DNA of 64,000 nucleotides, from the NCBI GenBank assembly GCA_026075535.2, contig AP026544.2:4898001-4962000 (forward strand), in the 5' to 3' direction. Every line of letters starts with the position of its first letter. Positions within the stretch are counted from its first letter, which is position 1. This document shows, in pieces, positions 1-8,643 of this stretch. The notes below the pieces were generated by a model. It worked only from the letters and a program-made list of their open reading frames with translations. It was not told the DNA's origin and did not search any database. Both the position numbers and the translations under genes were made by a program. The DNA is from Tricholoma matsutake (lineage: Eukaryota; Basidiomycota; Agaricomycetes; Agaricales; Tricholomataceae).

Positions 1-139
1 AATGCACATGTACTCGATGCAATGCGTTGTTTTAAGTAATGATATGAGATCCGATGCATTGCAATACGTCATATTCACACGTCATGTTGCATGGGGTATA
101 TTCTACAGAGATCACAGTGGCTAGCTAGGGACTGTACTG

Positions 140-391
140 TCACACTGTTGAAAGCTTAGCTTTCTTAGTAGTGTGTTCATCACTTTTTGAGTCTGGTGCA
201 GCCATTTCATCATCCAAGGCCTCTTTCCCATCTTCTTCTTCACGGCATCGCTTTGTCCCACTCATATGCAACCTCGAGTGCTTCCCCATAATTATCCCTG
301 ATTCATCCATATTGTAACACTCACGCCAAGACTTCCACAATGGCAGGAAGCTTTCATCATCTGAATTCAAGTCGTTGTACTCTTCACCCAC
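140..391 (-). pseudogene. short acidic ORF, unknown fragment
   Basis: An 83-codon open frame rich in Asp, Glu and Lys, ending in a basic Lys-rich tail. One stretch (CYNMDESGIIMG) resembles the block around the first catalytic Asp of pogo-like DDE transposases, but no second Asp or other transposase motif is visible nearby. It may be an exon remnant of a transposon gene or chance. Function is not recognised. Confidence 0.3.
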
Positions 392-1245
392 AGAAACAAG
401 TCCTGGCAGTCAGTTCTGCCTCAGAATACCAGGGTTGGCTTGACATAGTTTTAGAGCAGGATTACAAAGTTAAAGTAATCTAACGCACCCTGGAATGGTA
501 CCCGGGGAATGTTTAGAGATAAAAGACTTTGGTGATTGGGTACTGGCATATTTTAGCATCCATCCAGCATAGTCAAATTCATCTACTAAGCAGTCATAGT
601 CAACACATGTTATATGAGATAAGGGATGAGTTAGTACTAACTCTGCTCAGGTGTGGCTGGACGCATTGATGTGTTGTGAGAACCTTTGACTTGGATGTGC
701 TCTGTGTTACTACTCTCTTCTGTTGTGCATTTTTCTGAGCTTCTCAGACCACAAAGAGTATAGGAAAATATATTACTCACTGTCCTGAGCCATTGGTATG
801 TGATAGCAAGTGCAAAAGATGTGGAAAGGAAGCAAGTTCACTCCAATTTACGCACCGCAACAACTCATAAAATTGCATCAGAAAAAAATAGAAAAAAATG
901 TGCAAATCATTGGTAATGGTCTTCTGTACATGAGTGCAAATAGTCAGCAGCATGTGCTACATGTTGCGCATGCAGTACCAAAGCCCCAACAGGGGTGAGG
1001 AGGAGAATCAACCAAAATAAATTTCACTCCAGTAAAAATTCAGACCCCCACAAAAGTTAGTTATAAAGCTTATTTATCATGTAAATATATCCTTAGATAT
1101 ACTGCAATGTGTCCCTGATGGTCAGAACTGCTACTGTCAATATAGAGGAGGTGAATGGTGTCTGAAATAGGAAATAAAACTTGATTTTGATCGACACACA
1201 CTGATACTTTCAGCCTTCCTTATCTTAGATCTGGCAGGATCTCCC
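392..1245. other. no recognisable feature
   Basis: AT-rich sequence with only short open frames that lack recognisable motifs. The missing 3' part of the copia element that ends at 1246 would be expected here, but I see no RNase H motif and no second copy of the LTR at 16673-16940, so that end appears deleted or truncated. Confidence 0.4.
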
Positions 1246-1632
1246 TCAAAATTTGCACAGAATAGGGTGAGATATATACAACAAAAATGTATGTTTCAGA
1301 TTTCCCCAAAATGTAATGGTAGTGGACAGAAAAATCAGTGACCCGTTACTATGTCTGACCCGTGACCCAGTCATGCACAGTAAGAATGCAGTTTTTACAT
1401 CTAGACCGGTCATATACATGCCTTCTAGAGATGCAAGTGCAAACATGAGGCGTATGGTCTCATAGCAGACTACTGGTGAGAAAATCTCATCAAAGTCAAT
1501 GCCTTCAACTTGTGAAAAGCCTTTGGCCACAAGTCTGGCTCATTTTCTTCTGTCTGATTTCACGGAGAAAACCCATCTGTTTTTGATCATTTTTTGACCA
1601 TGTGGAAGATCGACAATTTCATAGACTTGTCG
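1246..1632 (-). pseudogene. Ty1/copia reverse transcriptase, N-terminal remnant
   Basis: Reading leftwards from 1632 the frame shows the start of a copia-type RT (RVT_2): a KNRWVFSVK block, an in-frame stop, then AKGFSQVEGIDFDEIFSPV and LDVKTAFL, which contains the motif A aspartate. Homology ends at about 1383, so the YxDD box, connection and RNase H are missing. The piece continues the integrase/linker at 4075-5973; the codons for Arg-Gln at the break occur on both sides of the 2.4-kb insertion as its target duplication. Confidence 0.85.
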
Positions 1633-1889
1633 AGCTCTTTACACTGCCCTACGTATTCCTGGTAGTCCCTGCTTCAGCCATTGTCCACCAAATGGTTTAT
1701 TCCTGGCAGTTTCTCTTCCAGTAGGATTCCTGGTGGATTCCTGGTATAATCCTGGTAAATTGGGCTCTTCCTGGTACCATTCCAGGAATTCCCCAGGACT
1801 TGGACTATGAGGAATCCAGGAGGATGGACCAGGAATCCAGTAGGATTGAACCAGGAGTCCTTAATACTAAGTAATAAAATAAATGACAC

Positions 1890-1975
1890 GAGGCAGAATT
1901 GAACCCTAGGCATTAGACAACAACATTTCAGCACAGCCAATATAACCACTACACCACATAGACTTACAAAGTTTG
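1890..1975 (-). ncRNA. tRNA-derived (SINE-like) segment
   Basis: On the minus strand GTGGTGTAGTGGTTA matches a Pol III A box, and GGGTTCAATTCTG about 45 nt later matches a B box, in tRNA D-arm and T-arm spacing. The acceptor stem does not close well, so this is more likely the head of a tRNA-derived SINE than a working tRNA. It lies just inside the left end of the 2.4-kb element and faces outward. Confidence 0.5.
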
Positions 1976-2189
1976 TCCACTAACTGCTCTAGGTACCATT
2001 GGGGCAGCTGTGCATGACAAAGCACACAGCCACATCATCAACACTGCCAGCTCATCAACCATCACCACCACTCTCGACAACGCCGCTGCCTCCTTCCTCT
2101 CCATTCTACCACCACCACCACTGTGTGGACACCCACTGCCACCATTCACACGCCCACTCCACCATCACCACCACCTTCAAATGAGCCGA

Positions 2190-3610
2190 CTGGATGGAAC
2201 GCGGGCCCAAACGACGCAACCTGCTGCATCGTTTGGGCTCTACATAAGTTTTTTTTTCATTTGCTTTTTGTTTTTATAAACTAACTAATCTGTTTCTTTA
2301 GTTTTCTAGGTTATAATCTACTGGTAATGATGCCACCACCCGCAAAAGAGCCAACTGGATGGGCCCTACGTAATTTTTTTTTGTTTGCTTTTTGTTTTTA
2401 TAAACTAACTAACTCATTTCTTTTGTTTTATAGGTTCTACTCCACTGGTAACAATGGCCAGACATGAGACAACCCAACACACCCACCCCATATCTGCAAG
2501 CCTCTGCTCATAGGGTGGATCGTGAGTGTGTGCAGTTGACGACAATGATGACGCCACCACCTACCAGCACCAGGACCCCCTACCAGCACCAGAACCCCGA
2601 GAACGCAAAGCACAGTTGCCAACCACAACAGACGATGACAAACGAGCCAACTGGATGGGCCCTACATAAGTTTTTTTTTTGTTTGCTTTTTGTTTTTATA
2701 AACTAACTAACCTGTTTCTTTAGCTTTATAGGTTATAATCTACTGGTAATGATGCCACCACCCGCAAACAAGCTGACTGGATGGAACACGGGCCCAAACA
2801 ATGCAGATCACATTGTTTGGGCCCTATGTAATTTTTTTTTGTTTGCTTTTTGTTTTTATAAACTAACTAACTCATTTCTTTTGTTTTATAGGTTCTACTC
2901 CACTGGTAATGACGGCTGGACATGAGACAACCCAACACACCCACCCCATGCCTGTGAGCCTCTGCTCGTAGGGTGGATTGTGAGTGTGCAGTCGACGACA
3001 ATGATGATGCCACCACCTACCAGCACCAGAACCCCCAGAACACGAAGCACGACTGCCAACCATGATGGATGATGATGACAGGGCCAATGACACACCACCC
3101 GCCTCCAGCCCCATGAGCCACTGCTTGTGGGGTGGATTGCAGGTGGAATGGCGATGATGGCCACCACCACAGCAGCACCCCAATCTGCCGCCGCAAGCAA
3201 CTGCTTGTGGGGCAGAAACAGGGAACCATTGGGATGGGGACAACGGGGAGACAGGGACAGGGACAGGGATGGGGACGAGGATGGGGAGCAGGACCCATGC
3301 ACCCACACCATGATGAGACACCACCAGGCTGCCCCCTCCCCTGCATTTTGCATGGGGAGGGTTTTTTTTTTATTTTTTTTCATTCATATTAATGCCCTCC
3401 CCCTCGCCCACATTTTACAATGGCGAGGGGATTTTCTTTATTTATTAATAATTGTTGCCCTCCCCTCACATCAAACGCGAGGGGATTTAGTTTTATAAAT
3501 ATTTTTAGGGCTCTCCCTTGCATGAGGTGCATGGGAGGGCTTTTTTTATGTAGTTAATTGTATTGTATCCCTCGTGTTAGATGCGAGGGATGTAGTTGAT
3601 TAAAATTATT
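2190..3610 (+). repeat. tandem hairpin plus T-run / intron-like modules
   Basis: At least four modules of about 100-250 bp. Each has exon-like sequence (GAGCCxACTGGATGG), part or all of a GGGCCCAAAC hairpin, then GTAA or ATAAG with 8-10 T, a conserved TATAAACTAACTAA block and a T-rich tract ending TAG. Complete hairpins are at 2203-2240 and 2790-2824; the latter has a 14-bp perfect stem. From 3335 to 3600 follow further CCCTCCCC...GGGGAGGG-type hairpins, most followed by T-rich sequence. The long open frames here are low-complexity Pro/Gln/His/Thr-rich and occur on both strands, so I do not treat them as genes. Confidence 0.6.
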
Positions 3611-3693
3611 TGATCTTAATAGTGACTTTGAGAGAGATTATATGCTTGAGTTTGAGTTTGAGTCATAAATAAACTTTATATGGATAACAAATA

Positions 3694-3790
3694 GTTCTCC
3701 TGTGGCTCAACTGGTTGAGCACACTGGTCTGGTTTGTCATGTGATTCCTCATCATGAGGTCTTGAGTTCAATTCCTGCTTTGCACAAATC
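3694..3790 (+). ncRNA. second tRNA-derived (SINE-like) segment
   Basis: TGGCTCAACTGG fits the A-box consensus and GAGTTCAATTCC fits the B box about 48 nt further on. A short hairpin (CTCATCATGAG) lies where an anticodon or variable arm would be. It differs in sequence from the tRNA-like segment at 1890-1975 and also points outward, towards the right end of the 2.4-kb element. No clean acceptor stem is visible. Confidence 0.5.
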
Positions 3791-4074
3791 TGTTTTGTGG
3801 GCACATTGTGAAATTTCTGAAGTTGAGGCACTTGAACTCGTAAGATATCAAATTGACTTTCCATTATGGTTGGATGTTTGGTAACAGACCAGGAATCCTG
3901 GTAAGTCCCACTGGATTCCTGGTGAGTCCTACTGGATTCCTGGAGGATTCCTGGTGAGTCCTGGTGAGTCCTGGTGAGTCCTACTGGATTCCTGGAGGAT
4001 TCCTGGTCTTCCTGGTAGGACTACCAGGATTCCTCCAGGACTATGTGGGGCAGTGTAAAGTTCAGGATTTGTCG

Positions 4075-5973
4075 CTTGTGAAGAGCCTCTAATTCCTTGT
4101 TTCCACTCAATTTGCTGCTGCTGTGGTAGGCGTGCAATATCGCAAAATTGGTTTGGAACTTGGCTTATTCTGCTCAATGGTGTGACTGCTTTTGACAATA
4201 GCCAGCGAATATGCTTATCTCCTCCTTCCTTGGTTATCTTTTTAATATAACCTGCTTCATCTGGGTCCCCCATTGGGTGATCATGTTCTTGATTATTGGA
4301 ATCGGGCACACTCTCGTGGGGTGCCAAACTCGGTCCAGTTACCAGTTCTTGCTGTTGAGGTCATGGTCATGTTTGGTTATGATCCAAATCTTGACCCACA
4401 GATCTCTTCCAATATTGATCACATGCAATGTCTCTCTCTATGTCAGAGGGGAGTCACTTTTCTCCATAGGTATTGCCGGGACAGTTTGGGATGTTCCTCT
4501 GCCTGTGTGAACAATGGGGCAATTGCTGCCATTCCTGTTGATCTTCACATCTTGGATGAAAGTCCTCAGTGGTTGCTGGAGGTGGCAGAGGAGGAGCATC
4601 AGTTGCGTTGTCATGCGCCTTTTGCTCTCTTGGTACATCATCATCATCATTTTCTGATGACAGAGGAAGGGGTGGATTTTGTGGCGGTATAGGGTCATCG
4701 CCATCCGTTCCAGATAAGTGGTCGTCATCTTCTGGTTCTGGAGGTGGAAAATCACCAAGCTCTGTCTTGGCAGGAGTTTTAGCTCTGGGACAGCATGGGA
4801 ACATCGTTTCATTAATTAGTGCTGTAGCACCAATGAATATTGCGCCACTAAGTTGCATGAAATGATATGCTTTAATGCCATCTTCTAATCCAAGGTACAT
4901 CATTAACTCCAATCAGGGAGCTAATGTAGTTGGACATTTTTCCTTGGGTAGATAGGTGTAAGCACCACAACCAAATACCTTCAGATCGTTCAGATCTGGG
5001 TGGACCTTATTCAGATCCTCAAAAGGTGTCAGCCATTTCAGGTGCCTTATTGGGGTTCAGTTGTATAGGTGTGTTGCATGTTCAATGCAAAATTCCCACC
5101 ATGATTGTGGTAGACAAGCAGTAAATCGCAGGGTTTGCGACTTTTCCATTATTGTCCTTATTGTGTGCTCTGTGTGCCCGTTCTGTTGGTGAACATGGGG
5201 TGCAGACATCTCTATTTTGATGCCGAAATTCTTGAGTGTATTTTGTAGCTCACGATCTTTGAATTCCCCCCCTGGATCAACATGCCAGTGCTTGATTGTA
5301 GGGCCATACTGAGTCAAAGCCATTGCCTGAAATTGTTTAATCGCTGCAGTAGCGTCAGATTTCTTTCTAAGGCATTGGACCCAGATATGTGACATTTTGT
5401 CATCCAGAAATACAATGAAGTATTTATGTTTGTGATATGATAGTACTGGGAGTTCCTTTAGATTGGAATGTATTAATTCAAAGGATTTCTCAGCACATGA
5501 AGCTGATTCGGGAAAAGATTTTGATGTCATTTTCCCTTCAGCGCACCCTGGACATATAATTTAGTCTTTAGGAATAATTAAATTCCTTGGGAATTTTATG
5601 GTGCTTTTAGGCATTTTCCCTAGTGCTTCCTTGGATGGGTGTCCAAGTTGCCTATGCCAAGTCAGATAGTCAGCAACATACATAGTCACGACATTGATTT
5701 TCTTGGTGCTCAATATATGAGTCTGAGCCCAATAGATCGTGTCATGTTTCATAAGAGGGACACAATCCATAATTGGGTTTCCTTTCTCGAAAAATGAAAT
5801 GTGTGCAGAGGAACCACGTACATCACTTCCATCTTGTAAAAAGACACCCATTGACAGTAGTCAAGTACTATAGTCGGGTATGTAGTAGACAGGGTATAAT
5901 CGTATTTCGCACATTGATGATACTCAACCAGGAAACCCAAACAAAACCCACTATAAGGGCTCAAATGGTATAA
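4075..5973 (-). pseudogene. Ty1/copia polyprotein: pre-integrase, integrase core, linker
   Basis: From right to left: the end of the protease/pre-integrase region (LLSMGVFLQDGSDVRGS), a GAG-pre-integrase block with YLTWHRQLGHPSKEALG, then an rve-type integrase core (5057-5530) with VFLDD, WHVDPGGEF and a degenerate E region NGHTEHTIR. A Pro/Asp/Glu-rich linker follows (4454-4912), then the sequence leading into RT at 4075. Stops and frame changes break it into at least four pieces. It is the 3' part of the element whose gag and protease are at 14744-16423. Confidence 0.85.
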
Positions 5974-6539
5974 TGCTAGTTAGAGGAAGGTTGCAAGGTG
6001 GTACTAAATATCACCACTGTAAACCAAGGGTATGAAAACGACTCTAGAGGGTGTGTGATGAAGTTCGATGAGGTTCAAAAGTATTTGAAGCATTGCGATA
6101 ACTTTTGAGGGAAATTTAATGAAGTTTGAAGAGTATTCAAAGAGGTCCGATGATGTTCAAAGAGGTTCAAAGAGGTGCAATGAAGTTCAAAGAAGTTTGA
6201 AGAGGTGCAATGATGTTTGAAGGCCTTTATAGAAGATGAAGATGCCTTTGACAGTGGCTGAGGATAGACTGTAAGGATATAGAAAGGTGTCAAGAGAGGA
6301 TAGACAATATGCGATAGTTTTGAGAAGCTAGTACGAGGAGTTTGAGGAAATTTGGCGTAAAACACTGAACTTTGAGACTAAGTCGAGACGCTTGGACTCA
6401 AGAGAATGGCTCTTAAATCAGATGATTGGTGTGAGAGGACAATGTATTCTGTTCTTCTAAGTAGCTAGTACAAGGCTATATATGTTTGGGAGAAGTGATA
6501 CTAAAAAGGAAATAAAACATGAGGAATACATGAGGCAAG
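5974..6539. other. unexplained sequence between copia and gypsy A
   Basis: No gene. It is rich in imperfect short repeats of the type GTTCAAAGAGGT. Together with 14414-14743 on the other side of gypsy A it forms about 890 bp that separates the copia protease from its pre-integrase domain, so it is probably an older insertion or a diverged stretch. Confidence 0.4.
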
Positions 6540-6821
6540 TGTCACGATCCGTTCCTTGCCCGCTCGGAACCCGCAACCTTCTGATCTTTTCTGCTGTTCC
6601 TAACTCAACTCCTACCACCTTCGTTCTGGCCCCCTTGCACTGCCCACACTGCTGTGCACCAGGCCACCATGTACAGCAACCACGGCTGCATTCCAAGGCT
6701 GCCGTCTAGTTTTGCAAATTCGACTACGGATTCCTGTGCGGCCTCCGCTAGGCAATTTATCTATGCAGTTGAGACACTGCCGCAGTTTCCGTTTCCGTTC
6801 CACTCTTGTTCCGGACTCTAG

Positions 6822-6867
6822 TATTTAAGCTTAGTTAGTTTCGCTTTGTATTCCTCAGTTCGTATAT
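6822..6867 (+). promoter_or_regulatory. LTR core promoter and inferred RNA 5' end
   Basis: TATTTAA lies at 6822-6828. The 11-mer AGTTCGTATAT at 6857-6867, about 35 nt downstream, is the exact complement of the PBS. In self-priming elements of the Tf1/sushi group the primer is the first bases of the transcript, so 6857 is the likely RNA start and LTR U3/R border. The family-2 solo LTR has the same arrangement, with the 11-mer at 43063-43073 and TATTTAA at 43030-43036. Confidence 0.65.
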
Positions 6868-7099
6868 TGACATAGACTCGACTTTACCCTGTCAATCTAA
6901 AACCTCCTTCTACTCCAACTCCTGACCTCTAAGAGTCTGAACTCCATTCGACTCAACCTCTAGTTCCCCTCTGAAGTTCTAGTCTCATCTGAACTTAACC
7001 TAAGTCCCTCCGTACTCCTTCCCGCATTTACCCGCACTCTCCCGCTCCTATCTCTAAAACCTCTACCCGAAATTAGGACACCAGACGAGGTGAAGGGCA

Positions 7100-7116
7100 C
7101 AGCTTCTTACAAGCTG
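7100..7116 (+). promoter_or_regulatory. conserved LTR stem-loop
   Basis: CAGCTT-CTTAC-AAGCTG forms a perfect 6-bp stem in the transcribed leader. Family-2 LTRs have CAACTT-CTTAT-AAGTTG at the same place (43232-43248), so one G-C pair has become A-T with pairing kept. The flanking GAAGGGCACA and GAAGCCAAGTCC are conserved. A role in packaging, dimerisation or translation is possible but not shown. Confidence 0.55.
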
Positions 7117-7238
7117 AAGCCAAGTCCTTTTTGTTACCCATCCGCATAATCCACTACAACCCGACAATCTTCCGCTCTCAAACACCCGCCGGGTCCGACT
7201 GGATTCTGACGAGCCCTTTCGGATCAGTTCTTAACAGT

Positions 7239-7249
7239 ATATACGAACT
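7239..7249 (+). other. primer binding site, self-priming type
   Basis: ATATACGAACT starts two bases after the LTR and is the exact complement of AGTTCGTATAT at 6857-6867. It does not begin with the TGG that pairs with a tRNA 3' CCA end. The arrangement matches established Tf1/sushi self-priming, in which 11 nt at the RNA 5' end fold onto the PBS. Confidence 0.75.
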
Positions 7250-7273
7250 CACACTTCACTCATCTCTTCTCCT

Positions 7274-8643
7274 ATGACCCCAACTGAAACTCGCCAGCGC
7301 ACAGCCAGAAACTCTCAGTGCGCCGGTACCATTCCAGGGATCTCTGCAATTCAGCGATCCACACTTCCTAGCCCATGACCCGCCTCAACATTCGGAGTAA
7401 CTTCCAGACCTTCCAACATTTTCCGACAAATCGGTTTCGGAGCCCCATCAATCAGTGCAAACCTCATGTCTACTCAAGCTCAACAATCTCCCGCGAATCC
7501 GGAAGAACCCCAACCCACAACTCCCCTTGAGTATGTAGGGGGCATCGAACCCTATGGGTTGGAAGATCGTGGTCTAGAGGACGGACCTCCCGGCGGACCC
7601 GATGACCCTAGTGGTCTGGACGGCCCTGGGGGTGACCCCGATCCCAATGATCCTGACGATCAACCTCCCATGGGGGAAAACCCTGATCCAGGGGATAGGT
7701 TCATAGATGTTCTTTACAACCTCTCGGAGAGTATCTGCACCCTCCGACAAAATAACGCACCCAAGACCGAGAAAATCAAAGTTCGCGACCCTGACACCTT
7801 CAATGGCTCCAACCCAAAGAAACTTGAAGACTTCTTAGTATTGTGTAACCTTCATTTCCGCGACCGTCCGCACGTATTTTCTTCTGATGAGAAAAAGATC
7901 ATATTTATCCTTTCTTATCTCAAGGGATCAGCTCTCAGCTGGTTTGAGCCCGGTCTTAACGACCCGACCGATTCCGCACACTGGATGTGGGATTATGAGG
8001 CTTTTCTCGCCAAACTAGAGAGTAACTTTGGCCTGCACGACCCGTTCAGGGATGCAGAAAAAGCTCTTTCTGATTTAGCAATGAAGAAAGTGGTCGCATC
8101 ACAAAGTATAACATTGACTTTTGGGAATTAGCTTCTAGGGTCAACTGGAATGAGGCAGCCCTCTGTGACCGCTATTTCTGCGGTCTTCCGCTCCGACTTC
8201 ATATAGAAGTCCTTCGGGGTGGTAAACCCGACACCCTTGCAGGACTGTGCTTGAAAGCGCAGGACTGTGACAATATCTACTGGATGCAGGAAGATGAAAC
8301 CCAGTTTGAAACTAAGAATTCCAGGAACTCTTCTAACCCTGTCAAGAAGGACAACCCCAAAGGTTCCTCCCAGTCCACCAATCAATCCTCGTCGAGCTCC
8401 CCTCGGGGAAACTCCTCCAACCAGCAGCCCTCCATGAGAAAGAACACTTCCAAGTCATCCATCTCCGACAAGTTGGGGAAGAATGGCAAACTTACTGCGG
8501 ATGAATGAGAACATTGCATGCGGGAAAGACTTTGCCTCTACTGCAGTGAAGAAGGGCACGTAGCAGGAAACTGCCTGAAGTCTAAAGCCACAAAGGCCCA
8601 CACATCCACTGTAATTCCCGATTCTGTGGACTCAGAAAAATAG
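7274..8643 (+). pseudogene. gag: Gag of gypsy A (broken)
   Basis: The start ATG at 7274 is chosen because gypsy B and C gags begin at the same place with the same MTPT motif. A Gly/Pro/Asp-rich N-terminal region leads into a retrotransposon gag domain (PDTFNGSNPKKL... SALSWFEPGL), then a Ser/Asn-rich linker and one CCHC zinc knuckle CLYCSEEGHVAGNC. Defects: TGA at 7376-7378 where copy C has Arg, a one-base loss at about 8089 causing a frameshift, and a TGA just before the knuckle. The TAG at 8641-8643 is the normal gag end and overlaps the pol frame. Confidence 0.85.

Larger units (their letters stand above)
1633..4068. mobile_element. 2.4-kb inverted-repeat element inside the copia pol gene
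   Basis: The element is flanked by TTGTCG at 1627-1632 and 4069-4074, and the copia reading frame resumes across it, so the insertion is well supported. Its ends are inverted: CTTTACACTGCCC at 1637-1649 and GGGCAGTGTAAAG at 4048-4060. Both subterminal regions carry many copies of an ATTCCTGG/CCAGGAAT motif. It has no transposase. Inside are two outward-facing tRNA-like segments and the hairpin/intron array. A 6-bp duplication does not point clearly to a known superfamily, so I leave the class open; it is non-autonomous. Confidence 0.7.
6540..7236 (+). repeat. 5' LTR of gypsy A
   Basis: 697 bp beginning TGTCACGATCC and ending CAGTTCTTAACA. It pairs with 13712-14408. The differences I read between the two copies are mainly C/T or G/A at CpG positions. 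It holds a TATTTAA box, the inferred RNA start and the stem-loop listed separately. Confidence 0.95.

Noticed and set aside
140..391. Pogo/Tc1 DDE transposase
   Set aside because: Only one short motif resembles the first catalytic Asp block; no second Asp, HTH or inverted repeat nearby.
2872..3383. Several long overlapping open frames on both strands
   Set aside because: Low-complexity sequence built from repeated CCACCACC and GGGGACAGGG motifs; no domain, and the frames differ between copies of the module.
3335..3600. Rho-independent terminators
   Set aside because: Hairpin plus T-run looks like a bacterial terminator, but everything else in the window is eukaryotic (introns, retroelements).
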